A DNA stretch of 64,000 bases from positions 10,107,113-10,171,112 of the forward strand of contig NC_087081.1 in NCBI RefSeq assembly GCF_026151205.1, written 5' to 3'. Both the position numbers and the translations under genes were made by a program. The notes beneath the pieces were generated by a model. That model saw only the letters and a program-made list of their open reading frames with translations. It was not told where the DNA came from and made no database searches. Numbering within the stretch: position 1 is the first letter of the stretch; every line of letters begins with the position of its first letter. This DNA comes from Bolinopsis microptera. Its lineage: Eukaryota > Ctenophora > Tentaculata > Lobata > Bolinopsidae. Shown piece by piece: positions 1 through 12,605 of this stretch.

Positions 1-118
1 TCCTGGTAGTGCTCTCCTGGTAGTGCCCTACTGGTAGTGTCCTCCTGGTAGTTCCCTCCTGGTAGTGTCCTCTTGGTAGTGTCCTCCTGGTAGTGCCCTC
101 CTGGTAGTGCCCTCCTGT
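1..118. repeat. Minisatellite, 15-bp unit
   Basis: About eight imperfect copies of a 15-bp unit (CTGGTAGTGCCCTCC) run from the window edge to about 118, so the array may continue outside. Variants include TCCTC for CCCTC. No coding content is supported. Confidence 0.9.
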
Positions 119-469
119 TATCATCAACACGCACTTGCAGCAGTATTACCATGGCAACACTACTGTTACTATGGCAACACCAGTACTCAATCGTAGCTAA
201 CTGGTCGAGACGTATTTAAAGGAAAAACCGGGGGGTTGTTACACGAACACTTTATAAGGTGTAATTTTCTCGCAACTTGCGGAACCCTAACGGATAACCA
301 TTTTCTTGAGCCCTATAAGAAAATACAGGAAATGAAATCTCATATTTAACTTAAAGAAAATGTAATCAGGCTCCAATCTCTGCATGGATAGTCAGTGGTG
401 GTTTTGCACAGTAAAATCATGATTTATTATAAATGCGTCCTGATTTACCGCAAACTTCGATATACTGTA

Positions 470-1228
470 CAGTGTACAGTGTACCTGTTTCCTTTTCCAA
501 AAACTCCGCGGTTAATCGGGGTTTCATTGCATAAATGCGGTAAACAGAACCTGGAAACATAACATTATTTTCAGATTCACAGGCAACAATCCTAGCAGTC
601 ACACACCACACGGTCACATCTAACTTAGTTCTTGATACCATTAACTACCTTAAAAATCTAGGACAAACCCACTCAGTCACTGTCAGGTGGGTCCCGGGAC
701 ATGCAGGAATTCCAGGAAACGAAAGAGCTGACGAACTAGCCAGAGAAGGATAACTCACAATTGCCCTAGGTCCTGAACCAATCCAGCAATTAAGACGGCA
801 GTCTAGGAGTACTTACACGGAATCCATCTTCGTAGATACAGGAACACGGCACTGAGTGAGAAAGGGAAAATCCCACTAACAATCCTACTCACCAAATATA
901 AATACAGGAATCTTGGACTTGCAGGAAATCATCAAAGGTGGTTAACCTGTAGCTCTTCACAGGACATAGCCCCCTGGCCTACTTCCAATACAAGGCAAAC
1001 AATTTCACATCACCCCGCTGTGAACACTGTCCAGAAGAGGAGGAAACCTCGGAACACTTCATGTGTCACTGTATAGGATACATGACCATTAGGTTAAGGT
1101 TTGTTGGTAATATATTTCTAACCTGGGAAGACATAGTCACAGCTAGAGTCAGTACGGTTATAAAATTTATTGAGGCATCCAATAGACTATCAAAGAAGGA
1201 TCTTTTCGAGGATCCCATTAACAAATAA
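470..1228 (+). pseudogene. LINE ORF2 3' end: RNase H domain and C-terminal Cys/His motif, decayed
   Basis: One frame reads through the end of a LINE polyprotein with an RNase H domain. The block [11 protein letters not shown] starts near 568, and [20 protein letters not shown] follows near 685-750; these are the RNase H DSQA and HAGIxGNExAD signatures. After a stop near 750 the reading continues. A C-terminal CEHCPEEEETSEHFMCHC motif (about 1018-1073) matches the CCHC-type tail of RNase H-bearing LINEs. The last codon is a TAA near 1226. In-frame stops at about 529, 541, 750 and 853 show it is dead. The rest of ORF2 (endonuclease and RT) is not present upstream, so this is a 5'-truncated insertion. 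The clade (I, R1 or related) is not settled. Confidence 0.75.
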
Positions 1229-1650
1229 CACAACTAGGACAACTTGCAGATTAATAGGGATTGACCGTCCCTGGAAGTCCCTGTCTCCCCATCGTTAACC
1301 CGGAAGGGGTTGCACCAGGGGCGGTGGTAACGGAACTTCAAGACTCTCGGAGCCTGTTGTCGATATCTATGTATAACATGATTATGGTATATAACTTGGG
1401 AGTCTCTCTCTCTAGCAACAGGAGTTGGAAAATGGGGACGCGTTGTGAAAGCCACCGCAAGGAAGGCTTACAGTCGACGCCGAACAATCAAAAGAAAGAA
1501 ATGCGGTAAACTTAAGAACGGTAGAAAATATTTTGACTTTCAAGATACAAAATAAGGTCACTCATGAAATAATAAGCACGGGAGTTCAATAAAAAACGTG
1601 ATAATAATGATATGAAATAAAATCAAATCAAATGAAATATAGCATTTTTA
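1229..1650 (+). other. Probable LINE 3' UTR and tail
   Basis: Non-coding sequence follows the RNase H pseudogene and ends in an AATAAAATCAAATCAAATG-like repeat near 1615-1640, a typical simple-repeat LINE tail. The exact 3' end is inferred. Confidence 0.45.
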
Positions 1651-1659
1651 TCCGCTTAT

Positions 1660-2530
1660 AAATCAGTAATCATAATCATAATTTTTTTTAAACTGCCGAT
1701 GTCGAAGCGGCTGGTTTTAAAAATATACTCCAAAAACTGAATACTTGATTTATGAATATGAAATTGAAAATGTAAAAAAGAAAGCACTTTATTTGACATT
1801 AAAAATAGTGTACACGCACACATACGATGATCATGAACACCTATGGATATGTATCATTAAATATTATAATACCCTCCAGGACGTTATAACAAATAATACT
1901 TTTGCACTTCTTTCGAGCCGCGCAAATACCATGACATATTCATGTCATTGTCACGCACCGTTCTCAAAGTTAGATTACGATCGAAAGTATTATCATATTA
2001 CCTTATCGGATATTAAGGCATTCATGATCAGTATTTGATTTAACTAGGTACCTTTTTGAACTTTATAATTATTTGTACGGACATTTAAATGAACGCTAGG
2101 GCCTCCAGCGTCCATCAATATCCGTTAAGATCAAATCCTGCTTGTTATATAAGTATAATATACGTAAACAGGATTAAACGTAATTTGGTCAACGGGAGCC
2201 CTATATGCACTCCCGACTTGCTAATACAAGAATACTGCAAAATACGAAAGGAAAATATATATATAATATGTATAATTCAAAGAAAAGAGGCACGTATATA
2301 AGATCCACGATGAATCTCAGTGTCAGAACCGACGCTGGCATTTGCATGATAAGTTCTCGGCACTTTCATTTGTTTGATTGCAAAAATATTTGTCAATATG
2401 ATCATGGCATGAAGAAACATGAAGAAACGAAATTAAGCAAGCAAAAAATAGTTATCCATGTTATATATTATCTGCACATATTATTATCATATCATCATAT
2501 CACGAGAATATGAAGTTATAGTATTACTAT
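1660..2530. other. AT-rich region, no gene recognised
   Basis: Contains only short unsupported open frames, of 97 aa or fewer, in A+T-rich sequence with no recognisable domain. Confidence 0.6.
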
Positions 2531-2540
2531 TAGTAGTGCA

Positions 2541-2578
2541 GGGGGTTTGGGGGGTGGTTGGGGGGGGGGGGGGGGGGG
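2541..2578. repeat. G-tract ending in about 19 consecutive G
   Basis: Runs of G5, G6 and a final G19 (2560-2578) on the plus strand. Homopolymer length is unreliable in any assembly. Confidence 0.9.
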
Positions 2579-2604
2579 CGGCAAGTTTCCATAAACAAAA
2601 TTTT

Positions 2605-3140
2605 ATTATCGATTTTTTGAAATTATAAACGGTTAAAAAAAATCGCTTATAATCGACTATAATTGGTGTAATAATTCAAAAAAGCGCTTTTTGAATATAA
2701 AAGCGCTTATAAGCGCTTATAAGCGATCACAAGTCCCCATAAACCTTTTGAAAGCGATTTTCCAGTAGGATTGGCGGTAAAAAGTGGTGGATAAGCGGTC
2801 GGCCAGATAAGCGATTCGTAGCCACTTTTTTGAACCATTTATATGCGATTATAAGCGCTTATAAATGGGTTGCAATTTAGCTGTTTGTAAAGCGCTAAAA
2901 AAGCGCTTATAAGCGTTTTTTTAATTCAGTCAGGAAAACGCTATTTTACGTCTTATAACCGCTCATAATCGATTATAATCGCTTTTTAAAAAATCGCTTA
3001 TCACGGCTTATTCATCGCTTTTTTACCGCTTTTTACCGCTTTTCCTATCATCCACGGCCAGGTGGGCAGGAATTAAAAAGAGCCCCTAACCTGGTCGGAA
3101 CGGGGGAGTTCCCAGAATTAAAAAGCGCTTATAAGCAATA
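2605..3140. repeat. Cluster of AGCGCTTATAAGCGCT palindromes
   Basis: About 530 bp saturated with the self-complementary core AAGCGCTTATAAGCGCTT and shorter forms (ATCGCTTATAATCG, AAAGCGCT). Clear examples are at about 2700-2727, 2850-2866, 2900-2918 and 3122-3136. There is no open frame. It may be a decayed fold-back element. Confidence 0.8.
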
Positions 3141-3650
3141 AGGCAACACTGCGGGCGCGCGCACGAAGCGTTACGGTAAGACAGTAAGTTGGTGGATATA
3201 GGTGATAATCAATAATTATTTTGTTTTTCGGATTTACAAATTTTTGGTACCATTAAGTAGGTATATATAGCTTCAAGCAAATCGTTTTAAGAAATTATTT
3301 TTCAAGAAAACGCACCAAGATGAATGAATTCATTTTTATTTTTCGGCTGCATTTTTAGAGGCATGAGCCATGCTCTTTCACAGAAATAATACATTAGTCC
3401 TAGTAATCAAAGTCGCCAAAAGATTGTTGTTTCGAAGAACACAACAAAGGAAAATAACATTCTTATTATATAAAACAGTGTTTGAGACAATAGAAACCTT
3501 AGTTATATCGCATCAAACATAGTTCACGTATTAGTTTTTATCGAAAAACTGGCCCTGGAACGTCGAAATAGCCAATAGGCTGAATGTGCCTCCTTGCACC
3601 TTGGAGGACTTTGCCGCTTCGACGCGCCGCGCGAACTAGCATTCTTGCTT

Positions 3651-3702
3651 CCCATCGTCGATCGTTGCTCTGCATGCTTCGCAGAGCAACGATCTCGATG
3701 GG
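3651..3702. repeat. Long hairpin, about 22-bp stem
   Basis: CCCATCG plus ATCGTTGCTCTGC (3651-3673) pairs with 3681-3702 across a 7-nt loop (ATGCTTC). The innermost 14 bp are perfect, followed by a short bulge and 7 more pairs. Confidence 0.85.
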
Positions 3703-6700
3703 TTGACATCGTCAATCAAGTGCCTCCATGCACGGGTACAGAACAATACCGAAAGCTTGATCAAATACACAAATAAATAAATACATGGGCACATCAAAGT
3801 TAAAACCGCAGTATTGGGCATTGCAGCTGTCATCGATATATACTACGAGGAATAGAAGTCAATCTGCGAGCTTCATTTTTACAATACGGGCCGCCATATT
3901 TCTGCTTACTGTAATAATAAACTCTGGGGTGAAGAAAGGCTCATTTTTTCTTTGAAGAAATTGCAGGTTATCGAGATAATTAAAAACATGTACGGTATTT
4001 GTAAAAAATCCCTGATGTTTCTGAATCACTGCATATTATGTTGAAATGAAACGTAAAATGTGCTGCTCGTTGTACTTGTACTGTTGTAGTAAAGCAGTTC
4101 AACTTGATAGACAAAAAGTGAATTTACTTTCTGTTCTTAAAATTATCAGTTACAAATAAATTAACAGTACCCAAGTCATTAAAAGCCGAGACCTGACGTG
4201 ATACAGTATAACTATAAATATAACGACATATATGACCTGAAGTTTGATAATTGTACCGAGATATCTAGTATATAAAACGCTGGTCAACAGTAATATATGT
4301 GACTGTATTTCATAATTCATACATCTGATTCCCAGTGACATTATCCGACCCTATATAGCTAGACGCTTGTATCCAACGAACGCGTTGCGTTAGTCATCAC
4401 GTAATAAGGTATGTTTGCGTCACGTGATGCGTTATAGTGGTGCGTCACGCGCGTGATAGATACTTGTAATAGTCAGAAACGTAATGGTCAGACATGACAG
4501 ACAGCAATTTCATCAATATATGTTGGATAACTGTGCTTTTTTACCTGCAGTAAAACGATTTTGCTTATAATTATAAATCCTCGTTTTATATTTATAAGCA
4601 GTTATTACATTTCCAATGTAAACCAAAACCTGCTGCTCGACTGCACTCTCCGAAGGGAGATAATTATAATTACATTTATATAACTGTCAAGATAAGTCCT
4701 AAAATCCCTGCAAAAAGCAATAATGATATTAAATATAGTCTCATGAGAAAAAATCCTATGGATCAGGATTTGGGTAAATGGATGGTTATACTTATACTCT
4801 TATATATACTATATATTATATAATATAAGAGTATATCTTATAGATGATAGAGGTGGGATCAGACTAGGATCTCAAAACACTGTTATAAATTAGATGCAAC
4901 ATATAAAGATATAATTATAAGTGCGGCGGGTGCGGAATCCCTCTTTTAGCCGGTTCCCGCACATATTTGCACTTTAATCCGTTTCTCGCACTGTTTGGAG
5001 CTTGCCGCACAATTTTTCACAATTTAAGGTTTAAAAACCAACAATCTATCGAAAAACTGGGCCGAGTATGCCAGTTTTAGGTGAAAGCGGTGTAATTGTC
5101 CGTCATGCCGTCATGGTAGCCTCATAATCATATCTGGAGAAAGATCCGAAAAAATTATGTTTTTCATTTTAAATTAACTGAATTGTAAACGCTAAAATTA
5201 ATCGAAGCAGCAAAATAATTGTTTAATCCCGAGATGAGGGGGATAATGAGGAGATTGTTAAAAAACCTGCCTTATAAAAAGCATGTCCACATATGACATG
5301 AGTACTCAGCTTGAATCTATTTGTTATCTTTAGTAAACTTATATTAGCAGTTATAATCGATATCACGCACGTTTATATACTAAGTTGGCTCGTAACTCAT
5401 CAGACAATTTTCGGTTGAACTTAAGTTATAACTTACCTAAGCTAGTAAGCCATAGTCATTTGCGTTCGATCTGGTTCTCTCTATAATTACGGGTATATAG
5501 GACACGAGGGTGAATATTTATAGGACAAACGGCAAGACATTAGAAACGTAGAACAACGTCACGTATCGGATCCTAACAAAGCCTGAAAGACAAGTTTGCT
5601 TGCGTGCAATCCTCATTTGCACACAAACTAAGGTTCAAGATACATTTCAATAAATTTTGTTGCCAGAATTACTGCCAAACAAAACCCTCCACAATTAGGC
5701 GCTGATCAGACAGTTTATAATGGTTTTATTTATTTCTCTACTCCTGCAGTTAATGAAAGCCTCAGTACCTAAATTTGAAATGTAATTTAACGTCGTGAAC
5801 AATATTCCAATCCAATCTAAATATCAAGCAGGTGTTTTTAGAGCTTTTCAAAAATATGCATTTTGCAATTAATTTTGGTTGCATTCGAACAAGAATACAG
5901 CAAATCATGAAAAGTTTGTGGAAAACATAAAGGTATAAAAACGGCTTTAATTTAAAGTTTGAGTTGGTCAAATGCGAGGTTAGTTGTGTTATCCAAAATG
6001 AAAATTTGTTCAAAAGAAACCTAAAAAGTTGTAAGTTAAACATTTACAAAAACGACACCAATCTCACAAAACTTTTGCAATCAAACTTTAGCTTTAAAGA
6101 CCAAAGCACTACGCGATTAAAAAAGTACTATCTATACCGCTGCTACAACGGCGGTGTTTTAATTACAATTAACAATGCGTTTTCTTGCTGAATCAACTTA
6201 TTCACTAAAGATATTGACTACAAAATAGGCACCAATCCTTATCGAGACATTAAAAAATGCAGAGAAACTTCCAGGAAAGAAATTGTATTAATAGCTATTG
6301 AATTTGAATTTGAAGCCCTAAAACTGATCTAACTCGCTCGGATGATTCAGACTTGAACTCATGATTCTAGAAAAGCAAATAATATCACCATTTCTGTTAG
6401 TAAGCTATTTTCTGTTATTTTAGTGAGCGGATCAGGACTGACCAGCACTGCCCGGTATATGCCGGCGGTGCCAGTGAAGTTGATGAAAGTATGAAATTAC
6501 GATGAAATTTATGAGGTTTCCAGCGATGCAACGGATCTTGTAATGTTTCAGACTGTCATCCTGGAACATATTGGTAATGGTTGGCACTTCAAACTTTTAA
6601 ACAGTAAGATCAGCGATATGTTGTTAGCAATATTAATATTATGTACAAATTTAAAATTGTAAGAGATTTGATTTACTTGGATGATCAGGAGAGAAACGAA

Positions 6701-7140
6701 CTTACATGAAAGGCTCATAATCTGCGTCAATAAGATTAGGTAGTGCACCCCCTAATAAGATAAAAGTGAAATTAAAAGATGCTCGTACTTCTGTATACTG
6801 ATGATGAAGAGGGGGAACCCTTACATTCCAGTACGTGTAACTGTAACGTGATTTAGCACGCTGGCGCAGTCTAGAAGCGGAAACCTCAGGAATTGTAAAT
6901 TATTATAACCGAATAATTAGAATCAATAGAATTACAATAATTGCTGTAATACTTACCAATTACGGGAAAGTTACGACTGGCCGACGAAGATCAAGTACAA
7001 CGACCCTGAAAAGTGCGAAAACACGAACGCACAGGACACGCGAATTAAAATAATTATAATTAAGTAAAAGGACTGCCTAGCTGGCGCGCGCGGTACGTGA
7101 GTTATAATCGGAAACGAGGATGCTAACTAATACTATAACA
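3703..7140. other. Intergenic AT-rich sequence, no gene recognised
   Basis: No protein domain, RNA gene or element end was recognised on either strand. The overlapping sense and antisense frames near 5.8-6.2 kb are low-complexity AT sequence. A TA-rich hairpin sits at 4794-4834. Confidence 0.5.
4794..4834. repeat. AT-rich hairpin, about 12-bp stem
   Basis: ATACTCTTATAT at 4794 pairs with ATATAAGAGTAT ending at 4834. Confidence 0.7.
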
Positions 7141-8011
7141 TTCCTGAAACAGTTTCCAGTCGTGACAATTTCAAAGTTCTAGACTGTTACTACCCAATTG
7201 TTGTTTGCCAATAACTGAAAGAGCGAAAACATACAAAATGTAGTTAATATTGGCATTAAGTACCTCTGAAAATTGAGCTCCTGCTACTTTACCCGGATAT
7301 ATGAGAACTCTTAAAAGTGAGAAACATGCAGAAAACATGCAGAAACATGCGGAATTTCAAACTTTCAGAGTAGAAGAGTAACACTCAAACACTGTTAGCT
7401 TGTTATGTATCCGCTTAGCACAGAAGCACTTTGTAACAAATAATTAAAACACAAAGTAAGCTTCTGACGTTGGTATCTCAGAATTATCGGTCTGCATGAC
7501 GAAGAGGACCCAGGTAGTCTATACAGTGTTTCTTTAAGGTTCCCTAGTAACGGTCACCTAGTTAACAGGGTGCGACTCTGAACTCATCTATACAATTGGG
7601 AAAAGATTTTAAAAGTCTGCTAGATATTTATTTCACACGAAGTTTGAGAAAGCTTAATGGGTAAGAAGTTCCTGTCATTACCCATTTTAGCCAGAATCTC
7701 TACAATTATAAATGTTAAAGTTAAACAATTAGCTTCAGACTTCGGACAATTTTGTTTGTATTCGGAACTTAAGAAGAATTAGTGATCAGCTACGTTTATC
7801 ACGTACCTCGGCCTCAATAACAATTTGAGGTACGTGATGAAGTTGACTGTTCAGTAATGCTTGTTTAGTTCCCGAGTTCCGATTACAAACAGCCGAGAAT
7901 CAAATTTAGAGCTCAGGAGCCAGGAATTTGATATCTAAGTCGTAAGGAGCGCTTCTGCCACTCTTTTATTAATGCGCTATATAACTTCGATGTTCCGTAT
8001 ATACTTCGTGA

Positions 8012-8322
8012 TTATTACCACATATTACCACATCTTACCACATGTTACCACATGTTACCACATATTACCACATATTACCACATATTACCACATATTACCA
8101 CATATTACCACATATTACCACATCTTACCACATGTTACCACATATTACCACATCTTACCACATGTTACCACATATTACCACATATTACCACATATTACCA
8201 CATCTTACCACATGTTACCACATATTACCACATATTACCACATAATACCACATATTACCACATATTACCACATCTTACCACATATTACCACATATTACCA
8301 CATATTACATCATATTACAACA
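8012..8322. repeat. Minisatellite, 10-bp unit TTACCACATA
   Basis: About 31 units of TTACCACATA with variants at one position (CATCTTACCA, CATGTTACCA). Because 10 is not a multiple of 3, all three plus-strand frames stay open across it and produce spurious proteins. Confidence 0.95.
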
Positions 8323-8921
8323 TGGGCCAACTTTTGCTTCATGAAGACAACTGGGTGTTATAATTTGGTTTCAACGGAGCGATTATCTAAACATCCTCAA
8401 AGCCAATACATATAAAACACCATGTAACGTCTGTAACCGGGGCGCGGCATGGGGTGATCAGCAACTAAATTAGTATGACAGTGGTTACTTAGCAACTTGG
8501 TGGATTAAACACATGGTTACCAAATAAATATGTTGTCATCATTGCACACTCTACGATCATCATAACTTGACTTTGAGCCCCTTAGATTATTATGAACTGG
8601 ATTGATGCAACAAAGTTTTCATAAATGACGTAATAGATTGTTAAACAAATTAAAGTTAAGTCTTAAATTAAATTATAATTATGTTCGTGATGTAGCGTCA
8701 ATTTTAAACGTTAACGTTGAGACTGAGTGGAGTTGGGTTAAAAACATATAAGAGATACGATGATTTAACTTGTAGAAGCTTTCAATAAACATGTGTTAAT
8801 CGTCGTCAGCTGAATGTGATGTGGTGGACAATGCTTATATGTGATTGAGTGGTGTCAGGGATGGAGGGTGGGGGAGGTGTGGGTGGGAAAGTGAAAATTA
8901 CAGTACAATGTCAATAAAAAT

Positions 8922-9662
8922 TTAGTCTTCTGTTGAGGTTGAGAAGGAAATGCCAGATGGTCTGGACTTTAAGGATTTGGCAATTTTAGGAAGAATGGGG
9001 TCCCAGAGGGAACTACATTTGGGTGCGCGGTCTGTTCTGTTCATAGCTGGTTGTCGTATTTGTATAGCTGCGTGTTCTGTGAGGTCAAGTTGGGAGCGTG
9101 AGGTGAGGGATTTGAGGACTTCGATGTTGTTCCAGGAGATGGTGTGGCCGGTGGTCAGGGCATGATGTGCAGGGGCTGATTTGATTCTGTCTGTGGATTC
9201 GTCGATGGCGTTGTTGAGTCTGTAACATCGTTCGTGTTCTTTCATGCGGTGGACCAAGGGTCTGTAGGTCTGTCCGGCGTATTTGGAGGGGCACTGTGAG
9301 CAGGAAATTTCGTAGATGGTGTTGGGAGTGAGGTGAGTAGGGGGGGTGGTCTTCGTTTTGGTGAGGAGGTTGCGGAGGGAGGTAGCAGAGGAGTGGGTGA
9401 CTTTGATGTCGTGTTGTCCGAGTATCTTGGAGATGGGTTTGGATAGGGAGGGATGGAAAGGAAGAGAAACACTAAGGGCATGTTCACGGGTCTGTCGGTT
9501 GAATGAGGCTAGGGATTGGTGGCGAGAGGGGTTGGTGAATTTCCGTTGTACTTCGTCCATGATGGTGGTGATGCGGTGAGGAGGGAAGCCGTTCTGGAGG
9601 CAAACGTGTCGTACTGTCTGGAGTTCGTCGTCAACGTTGAGGGTTAATTTAACATCGAAGTT
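8922..9662 (-). pseudogene. Penelope-like element C-terminal region with GIY-YIG endonuclease
   Basis: A 212-residue frame from ATG at 9560 to the stop at 8922. It stays open upstream to about 9662, where a TAA meets the right inverted arm, so the 5' end with the RT is missing. Around residues 90-135 it reads IYEISCSQCPSKYAGQTY followed by LVHRMKEHE. This is the GIY-YIG core of Penelope-like retroelements (GIY-like strand, CxxC insertion, YAGQT, then the R and E/H positions). A region resembling the linker preceding this domain (KILGQHDIKVTHSS) comes before it. The catalytic glutamate candidate is near HAAIQIRQPAMN. It would nick target DNA for retrotransposition; without an RT it cannot move alone. 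Open frames on the opposite strand are antisense shadows. Confidence 0.8.
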
Positions 9663-9853
9663 TTATAACGCATTAATAAAATAATGGCAGAAGCGCTCCT
9701 TACGACTTGGATACCCAATTCCTGGCTCCTGTGCTCTAAATTTGATTCTCGGTTGTTTGTAATCGGAACTAAACAAGCATTACTGAACAGTCAACTTCAT
9801 CACGTACCTCAAATTGTTATTGAGGCCGACTTACGTAATGAACATAGCTGATC

Positions 9854-10319
9854 CAAGGTTGTTAAATACGTCAAATTTTCGTGAAATAATACGACGTATT
9901 CGGTTCTAATAAAGAATACGTCGTAATACGCCGTAATACGGTAATTTCTATGGATTGTTAAATACGTCCACGAATACGCCATAATACGCCGTAATACGCT
10001 GATTTGTCAAAATTAAACAATAACATTACAGCTGCGCGCCACCCTCATCATTGATCATGCATTAAAGGAGTGCAGTTATACATGATAACTTAAATTAGTA
10101 ATCAAATTTCATGGATAATCCGATAAGCTAACATTTTTTGCGAAATTATCAATTACATATTAATACATATTTAATGATTTTGATGTTCAGAATTTAAAGA
10201 CCGTCCGCGATCAATTTCAACTTCAAGCCACACCTTTTCGTAATACGTCAATTTTCGAGGATTAATACGTATTCGTATTCCAATACGTATTCCCTCCTAA
10301 TACGTATTTAACAACCTTG
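9854..10319. mobile_element. Non-autonomous hAT-type MITE, 466 bp
   Basis: Perfect 17-bp terminal inverted repeats, CAAGGTTGTTAAATACG at the left and CGTATTTAACAACCTTG at the right. They are flanked by the 8-bp direct repeat AGCTGATC at 9846-9853 and 10320-10327. Eight-bp duplications and CA-starting ends fit hAT. Both sides are filled with subterminal TACGYCGTAATACG motifs. It is inserted in the right arm of the 7141-10648 unit; the left arm shows the uninterrupted target (GTGATCAGCT). Confidence 0.9.
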
Positions 10320-10648
10320 AGCTGATCATTCATTTTTCTTAAGTTCTGAATACAAACAATTGTCCGAAGTCTGAAGCCAATTGTTTAATTTTAACATATT
10401 TTATAAATGTAGAGATTCTGGCTATTGGGTGATAACAGGAACTGCTTACCCATTAAGTTTTCTCAAACTTCATGTGAAATGAATATCTAGCAGACTTTTA
10501 AAATCTTTTCCCAACTGTATAGATGAGTTCAGAGTCGCACCCTGTTAACTAGGTAGGCCGTTATGTATGTTTTCCCTCTTTCAGTTATTCGCAAACAACA
10601 ATTGGGTAGTAACAGTCTAGAACTTTGAACTGGAAACTGTTTCAGGAA

Positions 10649-11679
10649 TATTTACGGTATTTACCTCGTTAAACAGCCTCGTTTCTATAGTAACATGGTG
10701 AGTTATAGTTGAGTTAAATTGTTAAGTTGTTAAATAACAGCAATCAAGAGCTAAGATTTTGGTCAATTTCTGTAAAATATTAATAGCACGATTATATCCA
10801 TCTCACACGAAACGGTTTAAGTTAACTATTATAAACTGTTAATATTAATAATGCGCTCGAATGTAGTTAAAAAGTTAAAAGGATTTGCTCAAGATATTGC
10901 TTAATCCACACTGTTATAAATATAATTACAACGGATACTTTTGCATAGAAAATGTTTAACTTAACTCCTAAACCTCATAACATGAATCGCAAAAGTTGTA
11001 AAAACAAAAGTTCCTGGATTTCAGACTCGTTTGGTTCATAAAGTCGGACGTCGGTACTCGGCCCGCTTATAGTTATAGTAAATGGTACAACGTTAGTATT
11101 TAATCAAGACTTCAAGACTTTACCAATAATATTTAAGAGCTGCTGAGTACAAAGTTAACTTATTAAATATTCAGTCTTTCGAAATGATTTGTGGCTAAAA
11201 GGTGTTTAAAGATAATCACGTTGGGTTAACAACTTGATAAGAAGTACCCTGCAGAAGTGAGTTTATATTTTCTATACTTTGAAGCAGATATTATGATTCA
11301 ACGTTATATAGTACGATATATGCTTTTAAATCTGCAATGGCAGCTTGAAATAAATATAAGGATTGCAATCACTGAAAGGAGTATTAAACAAACGCACGTA
11401 ATATCACGAAGGGTTAGCTAATATGCAACTCTGCAAGAGATTGTGAATTAAGTCCAGACTTTCCACTTACTTTACTATGCGTCCTATATTCAGGATTTCC
11501 CATGGACAGTTAACACGTTTATAGAACGGTTAAAATGACTTGCTCGTGCACGCGGACAATCTGGGTCATGCTCTTCTATTTCTGTACTAAAACCTTAATT
11601 ACCTTATATCTGCCCTTGATCTCTGACGTCATGATGCTACACGTGGGGTCGGTTAAGAAGGGCGAGGTAGAAATGGTGT
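10649..11679. other. AT-rich region, no gene recognised
   Basis: No domain-bearing frame, element end or RNA gene was seen. Confidence 0.5.
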
Positions 11680-12605
11680 AACCTAGTAACAGTCACCTAG
11701 TAACAGTCACCTAGTAACAGTCACCTAGTAACAGTCACCTAGTAACAGTCACCTAGTAACAGTCACCTAGTAACAGTCACCTAGTAACAGTCACCTAGTA
11801 ACAGTCACCTAGTAACAGTCACCTAGTAACAGTCACCTAGTAACAGTCACCTAGTAACAGTCACCTAGTAACAGTCACCTAGTAACATTCACCTAGTAAC
11901 AGTCACCAAGTAACAGTCACCTAGTAACAGTCACCAAGTAACAGTCACCTAGTAACATTCACCTAGTAACAGTCACCAAGTAACAGTCACCTAGTAGCAG
12001 TCACCTAGTAACAGTCACCTAGTAACAGTCACCTAGTAACAGTCACCTAGTAACAGTCACCTAGTAACAGTCACCTAGTAACAGTCACCTAATAACAGTC
12101 ACCTAGTAACAGTCACCTAGTAACAGTCACCTAGTAACAGTCACCTAGTAACAGTCACCTAGTAGCATTCACCTAGTAACAGTCACCAAGTAACAGTCAC
12201 CTAGTAACAGTCACCTAGTAACAGTCACCTAATAACAATCACCTAGTAACAGTCACCTAGTAACAGTCACCTAGTAACAGTCACCTAATAACAATCACCT
12301 AGTAACAGTCACCTAGTAACAGTCACCTAGTAACAGTCACCTAATAACAGTCACCTAGTAACAGTCACCTAGTAACAGTCACCTAGTAACAGTCACCTAG
12401 TAACAGTCACCTAGTAACAGTCACCTAGTAACAGTCACCTAGTAACATTCACCTAGTAACAGTCACCTAATAACAGTCACCTAGTAACAGTCACCTAGTA
12501 ACAGTCACCTAGTAACAGTCACCTAGTAACAGTCACCTAGTAACAGTCACCTAGTAACAATCACCCAGTAACAGTCACCTAGTAACAGTCACCTAGTAAC
12601 AGTAG
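11680..12605. repeat. Minisatellite, 14-bp unit ACCTAGTAACAGTC
   Basis: About 65 units with recurring variants (AACATTC, ACCAAGTAAC, ACCTAATAAC) that form short higher-order blocks near 11880-12000 and 12160-12300. A 14-bp direct repeat, GAGGTAGAAATGGT, lies on both sides (about 11664 and 12609). Confidence 0.95.

Larger units (their letters stand above)
7141..10648. mobile_element. 3.5 kb composite unit with about 530-bp inverted arms around a Penelope-like fragment
   Basis: The left arm (7141-7993) and right arm (about 9650-10648) are reverse complements. Both outer ends begin TTCCTGAAACAGTTTCCAG, and both inner ends carry AACTTCGATGTT. Once a 318-bp segment unique to the left arm (about 7231-7548) and a nested hAT MITE in the right arm (9854-10319) are set aside, each arm is about 530 bp. 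The interior holds a 10-bp minisatellite and a GIY-YIG frame of Penelope type on the minus strand. Penelope-like elements are known to carry pseudo-LTRs in inverted as well as direct orientation, so the arms may be such pLTRs. A separate fold-back element that captured a Penelope fragment is an alternative. No clear target duplication was seen at the outer ends. Confidence 0.75.

Noticed and set aside
5762-6191. Overlapping sense and antisense frames of 75-93 aa
   Set aside because: AT-rich low-complexity composition, no domain, and equal openness on both strands.
7972-8415. 147-aa open frame rich in HILPHITTYY
   Set aside because: It is the 10-bp minisatellite read in frame; all three frames stay open for the same reason.
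9085-9579. Several other open frames over the GIY-YIG region
   Set aside because: Antisense or shifted shadows of the Penelope-like frame with no domain.
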